Assembly (NCBI RefSeq): GCF_016618195.1 | Contig: NZ_CP067099.1 | Location: 1,240,001 to 1,304,000 of the forward strand | Direction: 5' to 3' | Source of the DNA: Providencia manganoxydans | GTDB lineage: Bacteria; Pseudomonadota; Gammaproteobacteria; Enterobacterales; Enterobacteriaceae | Length of the DNA stretch: 64,000 nucleotides | In this document: piece by piece, positions 33,388 through 44,362 of the stretch | Layout: each line of letters opens with the position of its first letter | How positions within the stretch are numbered: the first letter of the stretch is position 1 | Translations under genes and position numbers: made by a program | Notes under the pieces: generated by a model | What the model saw: the letters and a program-made list of their open reading frames with translations, nothing else | The model's database searches: none | What the model was told of the DNA's origin: nothing

Positions 33388-36300
33388 ATGCAAAAGAAAA
33401 ACTGCCATTTATTCATCTTGAAATTAATGGGGGATGATTTTATTGATATTAAAAATACACTTTATGATATGAATAAGTGGAGTAATTCTAATGGCTATAG
33501 CTATTTTATAAAAATAACAAATAAACAAAATAGACTAAAAAAAGATATAGAAAGGTTGGGTGAATCATTTGTTTATTATAATAAATGGTTTAAAAATCAA
33601 AATACTAATGATGAAAATAGGAAGTTATTTGCTGGTAAGGTTGAGGTCAGCAAAGAGTTAGGGCGAAATATTCATATTGGGGTACAAGGGCTGTCTAGAG
33701 GAGGGATTATAACCTTTATATTAATTCAAAAACTATTGGCTAATTATTTGGTTGATAGGCAATTTAAATACATATTAAAAACAAAAGCCGATAGTATGAA
33801 TGAGCGTATATTGGCATTACAAGCTCGGGATGAGCTTAATATAAAGTCAGCACTAGGGAGGAGCTTAGTGCTAAGAAATGGTCAAGCAAGTCAAGATATC
33901 CAGCAGTTCAACATGGATCCTTTGGCATTCATGAGTAAGAATGCAATTAGTGGTGATAGCATGACAAAAATGGGGCGCCTCCCTACTCAGGGCCGTGCCC
34001 AATTGGTGAAAATAGATCCCCATAGTTATGCGATTGAATATGTTTATCATCCTTTAGTTCAAAATGAAAACTTAAGTGTTGATAGTTATTTTTTAGGCTA
34101 CAACGGAGCAAATCAATCAGCTAAAAATCCAGCTTATATCGATATTCCAATCATTGCTGCGGAGAATAGCTTTGTTTTTACGGGCTCTTTAACTGGGTGT
34201 TCTGTGGTCGTGACTAAATTAAATGATACAACTTATCGGGTTTATCATGATGGTCGTGTAAATAGTTCGCTGCTTTACGACAACGTGATGATGGCTTTTG
34301 ATTACCGCGATTACCAAATTTCAGGTACTGATGAAGGCCTTGGAATGGCTTATATGCACTTTAAGAATGGGCAATGGCAGTTAATACTACAAAGGCAAGA
34401 GTATAAGGTTACGCGTACAGGAGTGATCCCTGTATTAAGAGGAAATGAAGCATCAATAAGTATACTATATGCAGATGAACAATGGACTGAAAATAATCTA
34501 CAAAAATTTTTAAGGTATAGGGAACAAGTTCACAATAAATTAAAAGAATTAGCATCTCGCTACGAAATTAACACAAATAATATTGTTGATAGTCATTACG
34601 TTGACGGTGATTTTTCCTTAACACATCAAGCAATTGAACCTTGGCTAAATTTAATTAATCAAATTAAATCTCATATAGAAAGAGTTCATGATACTAATAC
34701 ACAGCGATTTTTATTGAATGAAATTAATTCTGTATTAAGTGAAGCAAAGTCAGTTGAACGTAGTTGGCTATGGTTACAAATTAAAAATAAGCAAGGCTTT
34801 GAGTCCGTTGTTCAAGTTGATGTAGAGGCACTAGGAAGTGGGTTAGGTAATATATCGATTGATAGGCGATACGATCTCGCTGTGCGTGCGCATATCAGAA
34901 ATAATAATGTGGAATTTAATGAGGGAAATGAAAAATATAAAGAAATAGTCATTACTGGCTTCAGTGATGGTATGACTTCCACCGAAATGAAATCATTGTA
35001 TTTAAATAATAATTTAAGCATAAAAGAACGCGGTGCACTTTATCATCATATTGAGGATTCTCTAGCAAAAGAATATATTGATAATATATTAAAGTTGAGT
35101 GCTAAGGTGAATATATTATTTCAACGACATGGTGCGATTTATACTCATCTGGCACCTCAGGATTTTTATTTACCTTTAATGGGGGATAATTCTGGAGGAC
35201 GATGTTATCCATTGGTAAGAGCGATGGCTGTTGCACTTGCTAACAAGGGGCGAGTAGATGCAAATGTTCTTTTAAATAAATTATTTTTAGCGGCAGGAGC
35301 GCCTACAGAAGAAAACTCTATTTTATTAAAAACATCATTAAAAAATCTTCATTCGAATGTTGATGCGGTACAAGCATCTAGCTCCCATGGGCAATTTAAT
35401 TTAAATGAAATACACTCTAAGCTTATTGAAGCCAGTTCTACAGAGATGTATGCTTTGGTTACTAGAACACATGCGATGTTAATAGGAAAAACAGTTAATG
35501 AAGACAATGTAAGTTATCATTTTTATGACCCTAACTTCATTAATCTAGGCTATGATAATGTTGAGCATCTTTTTTCTGCACTGAATGAGTTTTTTATAAA
35601 AAATAAAATGGCTTCAACGTATAAAGCGTTAGGTTCAAAATCGATACCAACGTTTGAGTTAATCTCGATCAACACTGAAGCTATGGGTGAAGTATCAATT
35701 GGCAATGGTATTAAAGTCAGCGATTTATCAAATAACGCTGATTTATATATGATAGCGAGTCAACAAAAAGAATTAAACCATTTTATCGAACAACAAAATA
35801 ATATTACTAAGGATTTACAAATACGTTCATCATTAGAGCTTTTAAAAGCTGAGCAATGGGGAAAGAGGGTCTCTGATGCTTATAATATATTAATATCTAC
35901 TCAATACAGAGATAACGATCCGACAACGGTTGGATATTTGCTATATGATAAGTGGCTTCCAAATTTTTCTAATATAGAAGCTGTCAGTGATGAAAAATAT
36001 AGAATTCAATTTATTTCTCAGGAAGATACATTAAATACTCGATGGGTCGAAACCACAGATAAAACATTTATTGAATTCAAAGAGTATTATAATAATAAAT
36101 TACAATCTTTTAAAAAAATCTATTCATTTGAAAATGGAGAATTTCAGCGAGAAACTCATGTTAGTAATATAGAGCATATTGATGGAATTAATGCAGGTAT
36201 GGCTCTTCAAACACTCTTTCAGTATATATCGAATAAAAATAGAAATGAAATGGCTTATGGTGGGTCATTAAATTTAAAAGTGGCTCTTAAAATTCACAGC

Positions 36301-39300
36301 TATGTAAATTATGCCATGATCGCCCATGGCACAGTAAGTGATACTGTTAAAGTGACAAAGTTAGTACATTCTTTGTGGAAGCAAGGAAATACACTTGAAA
36401 AAGAAGCCATGGAAAGCTTTTCAGCATCGTTAGCTCGGAGTGCTGGAGAGAAATTAGCCGTTGTTCTTCAAGTTGCATCGGTTGGATTAGATATTTATGA
36501 ATTAGCTAATGCAGAAAATGAGCCTCAAAGAGAAGTGTATGCTACCCAATTAATATTTGATACTACAATTTTAGCTACCAGTGTTGTTGAGTATGGTGCC
36601 TCAATAGCTGCAATTGAAAGTCTTCAAGGTGTTTTTGGGCCTTTAGCTGTTCCTCTTATGGGGATAGGTATCGGTATAACTGAACTAGTTAAGATAAATG
36701 CTCAACATGCACAGGAGGCAGCCTCAGTCGGTGCATATTTTGCCACTTTAAAGCGATCATATGAAAATGCACATTTAATTTACGATACAGATAGAAAATT
36801 GATACTTCCCTCCGATAATGTTGTCTATAAATCGATTAATTTCCGTAATGGGGAGCTGCTACTTGATAGCCAATATATTTATCGTGGCAAAGAGGGGGTT
36901 ATATGGACTGGAGAGGCATTTTTTCCTCGAAATATTATTACTGACTTTGGATCTAACCCTGGTAGTGACACCAGTAAAGATAAAGCGATTAATGTAAGAG
37001 AAGCAGTTGGCGTTACTCATACCAAACAACAATTTGATAAAACGTTATTTGGTATCGTGGTATTGCCCGTTGTTCCTAAATCATATATTGATTATGAATA
37101 TGGTTCTCTTGCTGGAGCGACCTCACGTGATGATAACGGTTTTTCAATTCTTAGAAATATGGAGTGGAAGTATCAGTTTTATTTTGATTTTTATCATGCG
37201 CTTTCTGAAAAAATTATTACAAAGTTACATTTTGAATATGAATATACAACGATGAGTATTCTTTTAGATAAAAAAGATGCTCATTTAATTGTGCCAAATA
37301 TACCTGAAGAATATAGAAATAAATTACTTCATTTTATCAAAGGGTATGGAGGATCTTATAGAATTAATATTAATCATGGAGCCGCTCTGAGATTACAAGA
37401 TGAAGCTGTAAATGATGAATGCTCAAAATGGATTATTGATGCAAGTTTCGTCGATGGAGATAGGTTTGATTTTTATAACAATAGAATAGAAATTGATGGA
37501 GTACCTATTTATATTGATGAGTTAGGTAAAACTGGAGTAATAACTATTGTTAATAAAATGCATGAGCTATATCAATATAAATTAGCTAATTCAAAGTTAA
37601 CTATGCAGGCAACTGATGCCAGTCAATGGCAAGATGATAGTGGAGATGAATTGGATGAGGAAATAGCATTCAATTCAAAAGTAACAAGATTAAAAAAAAG
37701 ACTATCATTCGAACAATACTTTAATCAATTAGAGAGTAAAAACTTTATTGATACTCCCTATATTGTTGTTCACAATTATCAGCATAATCATAAAAATGTC
37801 GGTCGCTCTTATTATGATACTAAACATAAAAGAATGATATTCACTGAGGCATATGGTAAGCAATATCGTTCAGGTGTGCTCTCGTTAGTCGATAACGATT
37901 ATGCCTATTTTATTTCTGATGATAAGACATTAGCTTGGTATGTTGATATTAATAGTGGGAAAATTAAAGGAACTTATGATTTTTCAAAAATAAAAGTAAA
38001 TAATGACACAGCAATAGTAAATTATATATGGAAAAGAAATGACCTAATCTTTATTGAAGCTAGTATTAAAATTAGAGATAAAGAGGTTATTGCTAGATTT
38101 ACACCATATGAAAAAACTCTTTTACTTAACAGGTTAACAAATAATTCTTATTTGCTTGACAATTTGGCGAATACAGCAACTGAAAACCTTCCTGATAAAT
38201 TTAAATTTATCGATTATTTACTTTATCACCCATCAGATGAGCTCACCGTTACTGAAAAAAATAATGTACTTGACTCTATTTATAATGATGATGTATTAGA
38301 AATTGATGGAAAAGATAGTAATGGAATTAATCGTCGTTATTGGTTAAGGATGAGTTCTAATACACTGATAAAACCAAATATTGAATCTAGTATTCACTCA
38401 CCAAATAATATTATAAATAATAAAAAATGGACTCCTCCTGATGATGTAAAACTAGGAGGAAGCTTAATTGATGATACAGGCAATGAAATATTTTTCTTTT
38501 TTAGTAAAAAAGAAAATAAGGTTTACCGTCAGGAAGGTTTGGGACAAGATAAACTGGATGATAATGTACCTACAGCTAAAATAATTGCAGATATTCCATT
38601 TATTGATAATGTTATTCAAGATAATGGTAAGCTATTACTTATTGGAGAATTTGGTGGTATTGAACAAATTTATGCCGATGGAAGTATGCATTTAGTGGCT
38701 TTTAATAAAACATGGCTTAAAAATACAAGCAATAATATGACTTGGTGGATGAAATTAGAGCAGTACTATACAGATCTCACCCATCCTATAGCATTATTGG
38801 GGCTTAAAGATCTTCATAGTAACTTAGTTCCTGCATGGTATTTTAAAGGAAAAACAATTATTGCCAAATCCTTAGCATCTTCACATAAGTTAAACTTTGT
38901 CGGTTTTTCTGATGATTATCAAGGCGGATATATTCTTGATACAATAACAGGTAAATTACATTATCAAAAGGCAGTGCAGTATAACGAATTAGAGGGAGCG
39001 TTTGGTGAGTCTCTTGTTATGATTGAAGATACTCATTTTTTACCAGAGGCTACCATAATCTATCCTAATTTAATATTCAAAGACGTTAAATTAGTTGATG
39101 GAGGGCTATTATTGATAATGGAAAATAATGGAGTTATTTATCACCCAGTATCTAATGATTACGAAGTTAGAAATAAATATACATTAGGATCTTCTTTAGT
39201 TATCAATGGAACTAACTATGATGATTTTCTTCATGTCAACAAAATAGGTGATGTGAAACATCTTACAGTAAGTGGTGGAGAAGGTATTGATATTTATAAA

Positions 39301-39789
39301 TTTAATTATCAAGATTGGCAACAGTATGATTCGATTATTATTGATAATTATGCTGTATATAAAGAAGTAGATTATATCGATCTATCCATTGATGATGGTC
39401 TTGATAAACTTTTTATTAAACGCAGTGGTGATGATTTAGTGGTGTTTGATATTGAGAATAAAACTTCTCTTATTTTAATGGGAATATATAGCTCGAAATA
39501 TGAATATTATCGTCATTTTGAAATTAGAATCAATGATAACGTATATAATTTGCATGCAGAGTTTATGGCTGATTTCTTTAGAGATAAAAACCTTTCGGTG
39601 GCGATACTAACATTACTAGTCGCACAATCTTCTAGTAATGCATATCAAAATAAATCAAAAAGCTATTCTGTATTATCTGAGCAAATAAGCCAAATGAGAA
39701 ATAGTGGCTTATCAAGCTCGCTTTTGAATAACCGAATGGTGAAACCACTAGCAAATGATGCAGTTTTAGCTATTCAAGAGACCCATTAG
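33388..39789 (+). CDS. giant toxin with TcdA/TcdB-type pore-forming domain, copy 2 (intact LTGC motif)
   Basis: The 2133-residue protein is collinear with copy 1 but has about 120 extra N-terminal residues (including HIGVQGLSRGG) that copy 1 lacks. The first domain keeps the candidate nucleophile C271 in SLTGCSVVVTKL with H287 in VYHDG. The protease-like region has C606 (GGRCYPL), H695 (RTHAMLIG) and D714 (FYDPNF). The pore domain has LPVVPKSYIDYEYGSL, GFSILRNME and GYGGSY. The C-terminus ends with VNKIGDV and SGGEGIDIYKF, RTX-like but degenerate. The ribosome-binding site is AAGGGG. No glucosyltransferase or C80 protease of clostridial toxins is seen. The 193-bp AT-rich gap after copy 1 has no clear terminator, so the genes may be co-transcribed. 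Confidence 0.86.
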   Translation: MQKKNCHLFILKLMGDDFIDIKNTLYDMNKWSNSNGYSYFIKITNKQNRLKKDIERLGESFVYYNKWFKNQNTNDENRKLFAGKVEVSKELGRNIHIGVQGLSRGGIITFILIQKLLANYLVDRQFKYILKTKADSMNERILALQARDELNIKSALGRSLVLRNGQASQDIQQFNMDPLAFMSKNAISGDSMTKMGRLPTQGRAQLVKIDPHSYAIEYVYHPLVQNENLSVDSYFLGYNGANQSAKNPAYIDIPIIAAENSFVFTGSLTGCSVVVTKLNDTTYRVYHDGRVNSSLLYDNVMMAFDYRDYQISGTDEGLGMAYMHFKNGQWQLILQRQEYKVTRTGVIPVLRGNEASISILYADEQWTENNLQKFLRYREQVHNKLKELASRYEINTNNIVDSHYVDGDFSLTHQAIEPWLNLINQIKSHIERVHDTNTQRFLLNEINSVLSEAKSVERSWLWLQIKNKQGFESVVQVDVEALGSGLGNISIDRRYDLAVRAHIRNNNVEFNEGNEKYKEIVITGFSDGMTSTEMKSLYLNNNLSIKERGALYHHIEDSLAKEYIDNILKLSAKVNILFQRHGAIYTHLAPQDFYLPLMGDNSGGRCYPLVRAMAVALANKGRVDANVLLNKLFLAAGAPTEENSILLKTSLKNLHSNVDAVQASSSHGQFNLNEIHSKLIEASSTEMYALVTRTHAMLIGKTVNEDNVSYHFYDPNFINLGYDNVEHLFSALNEFFIKNKMASTYKALGSKSIPTFELISINTEAMGEVSIGNGIKVSDLSNNADLYMIASQQKELNHFIEQQNNITKDLQIRSSLELLKAEQWGKRVSDAYNILISTQYRDNDPTTVGYLLYDKWLPNFSNIEAVSDEKYRIQFISQEDTLNTRWVETTDKTFIEFKEYYNNKLQSFKKIYSFENGEFQRETHVSNIEHIDGINAGMALQTLFQYISNKNRNEMAYGGSLNLKVALKIHSYVNYAMIAHGTVSDTVKVTKLVHSLWKQGNTLEKEAMESFSASLARSAGEKLAVVLQVASVGLDIYELANAENEPQREVYATQLIFDTTILATSVVEYGASIAAIESLQGVFGPLAVPLMGIGIGITELVKINAQHAQEAASVGAYFATLKRSYENAHLIYDTDRKLILPSDNVVYKSINFRNGELLLDSQYIYRGKEGVIWTGEAFFPRNIITDFGSNPGSDTSKDKAINVREAVGVTHTKQQFDKTLFGIVVLPVVPKSYIDYEYGSLAGATSRDDNGFSILRNMEWKYQFYFDFYHALSEKIITKLHFEYEYTTMSILLDKKDAHLIVPNIPEEYRNKLLHFIKGYGGSYRININHGAALRLQDEAVNDECSKWIIDASFVDGDRFDFYNNRIEIDGVPIYIDELGKTGVITIVNKMHELYQYKLANSKLTMQATDASQWQDDSGDELDEEIAFNSKVTRLKKRLSFEQYFNQLESKNFIDTPYIVVHNYQHNHKNVGRSYYDTKHKRMIFTEAYGKQYRSGVLSLVDNDYAYFISDDKTLAWYVDINSGKIKGTYDFSKIKVNNDTAIVNYIWKRNDLIFIEASIKIRDKEVIARFTPYEKTLLLNRLTNNSYLLDNLANTATENLPDKFKFIDYLLYHPSDELTVTEKNNVLDSIYNDDVLEIDGKDSNGINRRYWLRMSSNTLIKPNIESSIHSPNNIINNKKWTPPDDVKLGGSLIDDTGNEIFFFFSKKENKVYRQEGLGQDKLDDNVPTAKIIADIPFIDNVIQDNGKLLLIGEFGGIEQIYADGSMHLVAFNKTWLKNTSNNMTWWMKLEQYYTDLTHPIALLGLKDLHSNLVPAWYFKGKTIIAKSLASSHKLNFVGFSDDYQGGYILDTITGKLHYQKAVQYNELEGAFGESLVMIEDTHFLPEATIIYPNLIFKDVKLVDGGLLLIMENNGVIYHPVSNDYEVRNKYTLGSSLVINGTNYDDFLHVNKIGDVKHLTVSGGEGIDIYKFNYQDWQQYDSIIIDNYAVYKEVDYIDLSIDDGLDKLFIKRSGDDLVVFDIENKTSLILMGIYSSKYEYYRHFEIRINDNVYNLHAEFMADFFRDKNLSVAILTLLVAQSSSNAYQNKSKSYSVLSEQISQMRNSGLSSSLLNNRMVKPLANDAVLAIQETH

Positions 39790-39800
39790 TTCATAATCAC

Positions 39801-39837
39801 TATAAAATAAAAAGGGCCACAATTATCTGTGACCCTT
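39801..39837 (-). terminator. rho-independent terminator after acrB
   Basis: On the minus strand AAGGGTCACA and TGTGGCCCTT form a 10-bp stem (one G-U pair) around six bases, followed by TTTATTTTA. It lies 24 bases after the acrB stop. On the plus strand it may also end toxin transcripts, but with a mismatch and weaker T run. Confidence 0.8.
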
Positions 39838-39860
39838 AACTATGATTTTATTTCAACTGA

Positions 39861-42800
39861 TTATTCAGTTTTTGCCGGTGGTTGACTATGCTCTATATCA
39901 TCCGATTTCTTATTAAAGCGGCGACGGATCACCACAAAGAATACCGGAACGAAGAAGATAGCCAAAGAGGTCGCTGCAAACATACCACCGAGTACACCTG
40001 TACCAACGGAGTTTTGTGCCGCAGAACCTGCACCATTACTAAATACCAGTGGGATAACACCTAACATAAAGGCTAGAGATGTCATCAGGATTGGTCGTAA
40101 ACGCATCTTAACTGCGTTAAGTGTTGCTTCGACGAGTCCTTTGCCTTCTTTTTCCATCAAGTCTTTGGCGAATTCAACAATCAAGATTGCGTTTTTCGCC
40201 GATAAACCAATGGTTGTTAAGAGGCCCACCTTAAAGTATACGTCGTTTGAAAGCCCACGCACTGAGGTAAATAGTAACGCACCGATAATACCCAGTGGTA
40301 CAACTAACATAACAGAGAATGGCACAGACCAGCTTTCATACAATGCCGCCAAACATAAGAAGACGACGATTAATGAAATAGCATACAGAGCCGGTGCTTG
40401 GTTACCAGATAGACGTTCTTGATATGACATACCCGTCCATTCGTAACCGATACCTTTCGGTAAGTTTTCTGTTGTTAATTGTTCCATCATCAGCATTGCA
40501 TCACCAGTACTCTGTCCTGGTGCAGCTTGGCCTTGAATGTTCATTGACGGAACACCGTTATAACGTTCTAAACGTGGTGAGCCATATTTCCACGGATCTT
40601 GTGATTCATCCAAGAACGCGGAGAACGGTACCATGTTGCCTTGGGCGTTACGAACGTATAGCGCGCTGATATCTGATGGTAACATACGGCTTTCTGCATC
40701 ACCTTGAACGTAAACTTTCTTCACACGACCACGGTCGATAAAGTCGTTTACATAGGTTCCACCAAATACCGAGCTTAATGTTGCGTTGATATCGGCGATA
40801 GCAACACCTTGTGCTTGCGCTTTTTGTTGGTCAATGTAGATACGATACTGCGATGTATCATCTTGACCGTTAGGACGAACCCCTTGCAACATTTCAGGGT
40901 GTTGTGCCGCTAAACCAAGTAATTGGTTACGTGCTGCCATTAAAGCGTCATGCCCCAAGTTACCTTGGTCTACCAATTCAAAGTCGAAACCGTTCGCTGT
41001 ACCTAGCTCGACAATGGCTGGCAGGTTAAAGGCATATATCATTGCCTCTTGTTTTTGTGACAAAGCGATATTGGCACGTTGAACAATTGCCTCAACGTGG
41101 TTTTCATCGCCTTTACGTTCGCTCCAGTTTTTCAACACGACGAACGCCAGACCCATGTTTTGGCCTTGACCTGCGAAGCTAAAGCCACCAACGGTAAATA
41201 CTGATTCTACATTACGTTTTTCGTCTGTATGGAAGTAAGTGTTAACTTCATCCAATACGGCTTGTGTTTGCTCTTGCGTTGATCCCGGTGGTAATTGAAC
41301 CATCGCTAAGAATACCCCTTGGTCTTCTTCGGGTAAGAAGGAAGAGGGGAGACGAATAAACATTAATGCCATGCCAGCCACTAAGATCAAATAGATGATC
41401 AAGTAACGGCCTGTACCATTCAGCATACGGCTAACACTATCAGTATAGTGGTGAGCTTGTTTTTCAAAGGTACGGTTAAACCAACCAAAGAACCCTTTTT
41501 GGCTACCATGGCTGCCTTTTTCGATAGGCTTCAACATGGTGGCACAAAGTGCAGGAGTCAAGATCATGGCAACAAGTACTGACAAGATCATTGCCGATAC
41601 GATGGTGATCGAGAACTGACGGTAAATTGCCCCTGTTGAGCCACCAAAGAAGGCCATTGGGATAAATACCGCAGACAGAACCATCGCAATCCCCACCAAT
41701 GCACCTTGAATTTGTCCCATGGACTTCTTGGTTGCTTCTTTTGGTGGTAAGCCCTCTTCTTGCATAACACGTTCAACGTTTTCCACTACAACGATGGCGT
41801 CATCCACAAGAAGACCGATGGCAAGTACCATCGCAAACATGGTTAAGGTGTTTATCGAGTACCCAAATGCGGCGAGGATCGCAAACGTTCCTAGCAAGAC
41901 GACAGGTACCGCGATAGTGGGTATCAAGGTTGCGCGAATGTTCTGTAAGAACAGATACATCACCACGACAACCAACATGATAGCTTCAACCAGTGTTTTA
42001 ACTACTTCGTTAATCGAAATCTTAACGAATGGTGTTGTATCATATGGATAAACGATTTCTAACCCTTCAGGGAAGAAAGGCTCCATACCCGCCAATGCCG
42101 CACGGACGTTGTTAGCCGTATCCAATGCGTTAGCACCGGTTGCTAGTTTAATACCGATACCCGCAGCAGGCTTACCGTTAAATCGGGCAATAGTACTGTA
42201 GTTTTCAGCGCCAAGCTCAACAGTTGCCAGATCTTTTAAACGAACCTGAGAACCATCCTGATTCACACGTAACAGGATATTGGCAAATTCCTCAGGATTG
42301 TTTAAACGTGTCTGTGCAATGATTGAGACGTTTAAACGCTGGCCGTCAACAGGCGGTGTACCACCTAATTGACCCGCTGCAACTTGGTTGTTTTGCACTT
42401 TAATTGCATTGATAACATCGGTTGTTGTCATGTTGTACTTCACGAGTTGCTCTGGTTTTAACCAGATGCGCATCGCGTATTGCGTACCAAACAACTGGGT
42501 TTCACCAACACCGTTAACTCGACTCAGTGGATCTTTGATATTGGAGCCTACATAGTCGGCAATATCATATTGTCCCATTGAGTTATCGGCAGAAACGAAA
42601 CCCGCTACCATTAAGAATGAACTGGTAGATTTATCAACGCTGATACCTTGTTGCTGAACTTCTTGTGGCAGCAATGGCATCGCGAGTTGTAGTTTGTTTT
42701 GAACTTGAACCTGTGCGATATCACCATCAGTACCTGCTTCAAAAGTCAGCATGATACTGGCGGAGCCTGATGAATCACTGGTTGATGACATATACACCAA

Positions 42801-43022
42801 GTTATCGATACCGTTCATGTTTTGTTCGATAACCTGAGTCACTGTATTCTGTACCGTCGATGCATCCGCGCCCGGATAGTTAGCCGAAATAGATACGGAT
42901 GGCGGCGCAATGGTTGGGTACTGAGCTACAGGTAACTTGATAATTGCCAGCAGACCAGCAAGCATAGTAATAATTGCGATTACCCATGCAAAAATTGGTC
43001 TATCTATAAAAAACTTAGGCAT
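39861..43022 (-). CDS. acrB: RND multidrug efflux pump subunit AcrB
   Basis: AcrB is the inner-membrane proton/drug antiporter of the AcrAB-TolC pump. The 1053-residue protein has the N-terminus [17 protein letters not shown], the proton-relay aspartates in [20 protein letters not shown], the relay lysine in [14 protein letters not shown], and two RND repeats each with a large periplasmic loop. Length is close to E. coli AcrB (1049). It follows acrA by 15 bp in one operon; acrR is divergent. Downstream, a terminator separates it from the toxin island. Confidence 0.95.
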   Translation of the reverse strand: MPKFFIDRPIFAWVIAIITMLAGLLAIIKLPVAQYPTIAPPSVSISANYPGADASTVQNTVTQVIEQNMNGIDNLVYMSSTSDSSGSASIMLTFEAGTDGDIAQVQVQNKLQLAMPLLPQEVQQQGISVDKSTSSFLMVAGFVSADNSMGQYDIADYVGSNIKDPLSRVNGVGETQLFGTQYAMRIWLKPEQLVKYNMTTTDVINAIKVQNNQVAAGQLGGTPPVDGQRLNVSIIAQTRLNNPEEFANILLRVNQDGSQVRLKDLATVELGAENYSTIARFNGKPAAGIGIKLATGANALDTANNVRAALAGMEPFFPEGLEIVYPYDTTPFVKISINEVVKTLVEAIMLVVVVMYLFLQNIRATLIPTIAVPVVLLGTFAILAAFGYSINTLTMFAMVLAIGLLVDDAIVVVENVERVMQEEGLPPKEATKKSMGQIQGALVGIAMVLSAVFIPMAFFGGSTGAIYRQFSITIVSAMILSVLVAMILTPALCATMLKPIEKGSHGSQKGFFGWFNRTFEKQAHHYTDSVSRMLNGTGRYLIIYLILVAGMALMFIRLPSSFLPEEDQGVFLAMVQLPPGSTQEQTQAVLDEVNTYFHTDEKRNVESVFTVGGFSFAGQGQNMGLAFVVLKNWSERKGDENHVEAIVQRANIALSQKQEAMIYAFNLPAIVELGTANGFDFELVDQGNLGHDALMAARNQLLGLAAQHPEMLQGVRPNGQDDTSQYRIYIDQQKAQAQGVAIADINATLSSVFGGTYVNDFIDRGRVKKVYVQGDAESRMLPSDISALYVRNAQGNMVPFSAFLDESQDPWKYGSPRLERYNGVPSMNIQGQAAPGQSTGDAMLMMEQLTTENLPKGIGYEWTGMSYQERLSGNQAPALYAISLIVVFLCLAALYESWSVPFSVMLVVPLGIIGALLFTSVRGLSNDVYFKVGLLTTIGLSAKNAILIVEFAKDLMEKEGKGLVEATLNAVKMRLRPILMTSLAFMLGVIPLVFSNGAGSAAQNSVGTGVLGGMFAATSLAIFFVPVFFVVIRRRFNKKSDDIEHSQPPAKTE

Positions 43023-43037
43023 TAATCAACCGCTCCC

Positions 43038-44225
43038 TTATTTAGACTTTTGTTCAGGTTGTGCCTGATTGTCTATAGATTGCGTTTCTAAATTAGCTTC
43101 TTTAGGTACAACAGTAATACCTGGTTTGATTTTTTGCAGACCAATCACAATGACGCGATCGCCATCTTGCAAGCCATCAGTTACCAGCCATTTGTTGCCA
43201 ACAGCCTGTGCAGCTTTCACTTTTCTGACTTCAACTTTATTCTCTGCACCAACAACCATGACTTGAGAGTCACCTTGTGGGGTACGAGATAAACCTTGTT
43301 GAGGAACCAAAATTGCGTTTTCTCTCACACCATCTTCTAAGATAGCGCGCACGAACATGCCTGGCATCAGTTCTTTATTAGGGTTCGGGAAGATCGCACG
43401 CATTGTGATTGAGCCTGTTGTCTCATCAACAGTAACGTCAGAAAATTCCAGAGCACCTTTTTGAGCATACTCTTGGCCATTATTAATGACTAAGCTAACA
43501 GGGGCTTTGCCCGGCTCTTTTTGTAGAGCACCTTTTTCTATTTCATTGCGTAAACGTAAGAAATCCTCACTGGATTGGGTTACATCAACATAAATAGGAT
43601 CAAGTTGCTGAACTCGCATTAACTCAGTAGTTTGGCCAGTAGAAACCAATGCACCTTCGGTGACATTTGATTTACCCGTACGACCACTGATTGGCGCGGT
43701 GACTTTGGTATAGTTCAAGTTAATACGAGCCGTTTCAACAGCCGCTTCTGCGGCTTTAACAGCAGCTAAAGCTTGCGCATAAGTTGATGTGGCTTGGTCA
43801 TATTCTTGCTGACTAATATAGTTAGTACCTAAGAGTGGTTTGTAGCGTTTAACTGTCAAACCCGCTAAATTGGCGTTGGCTTGCGCTTTAGCAAGTTCCG
43901 CTTTAGCACTATCAAAAGTGGCTTGGAAAGGCGCTGGATCTATCTGATATAAAGACGTCCCGGCTTCAACATCGCTACCTTCTTTATAGTTGCGTTTGAG
44001 TATAATGCCACTTACCTGTGGGCGAACTTCTGCAATACGGAATGCAGATGTACGACCCGGTAATTCGGTCTTGATAGTCAGAGGTTCGGCTTTAAGCGTA
44101 ACAATTCCTACTTCAGGCGCCGGGCGTTCACCGCCACCTTTCTGTTCATCGTTACAACCTGATAAAGCTAAGCCACCTGAAAGAACCAACAGAGCCAGAG
44201 GTAACACCCCTCTGTTTTTTCGCAT
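43038..44225 (-). CDS. acrA: RND efflux periplasmic adaptor subunit AcrA
   Basis: AcrA bridges AcrB and TolC. The 395-residue protein is a lipoprotein with lipobox ALSGC (Cys24), then a membrane-fusion barrel-sandwich region (VRPQVSGIILKRNYKEGSDV), an alpha-helical hairpin (about 100-175) and TAPISGRTGKSNVTEGALV closing the lipoyl half. Length matches E. coli AcrA (397). It is first in the operon; its promoter and the AcrR operator lie in the 137 bp before acrR. Confidence 0.95.
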   Translation of the reverse strand: MRKNRGVLPLALLVLSGGLALSGCNDEQKGGGERPAPEVGIVTLKAEPLTIKTELPGRTSAFRIAEVRPQVSGIILKRNYKEGSDVEAGTSLYQIDPAPFQATFDSAKAELAKAQANANLAGLTVKRYKPLLGTNYISQQEYDQATSTYAQALAAVKAAEAAVETARINLNYTKVTAPISGRTGKSNVTEGALVSTGQTTELMRVQQLDPIYVDVTQSSEDFLRLRNEIEKGALQKEPGKAPVSLVINNGQEYAQKGALEFSDVTVDETTGSITMRAIFPNPNKELMPGMFVRAILEDGVRENAILVPQQGLSRTPQGDSQVMVVGAENKVEVRKVKAAQAVGNKWLVTDGLQDGDRVIVIGLQKIKPGITVVPKEANLETQSIDNQAQPEQKSK

Positions 44226-44315
44226 AAGTTAACCTCAATTAATCAATAATTATGAGTACAATACAAAATAAGAAAAATGGTAAACAATAAGATTTTTCAC
44301 TATGCTATAGTACAA

Positions 44316-44333
44316 ACATACACTATTGTATGT
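44316..44333. promoter_or_regulatory. putative AcrR operator between acrA and acrR
   Basis: ACATAC and GTATGT are inverted around a six-base spacer (ACTATT). The half sites TACATAC/GTATGTA match the known E. coli AcrR operator half sites, and the site lies between the divergent acrA and acrR starts, 30 bp from acrR. This fits both autoregulation and acrAB repression. Confidence 0.7.
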
Positions 44334-44362
44334 AAATCAGCTTTGTAGATAAACGAGTTACA

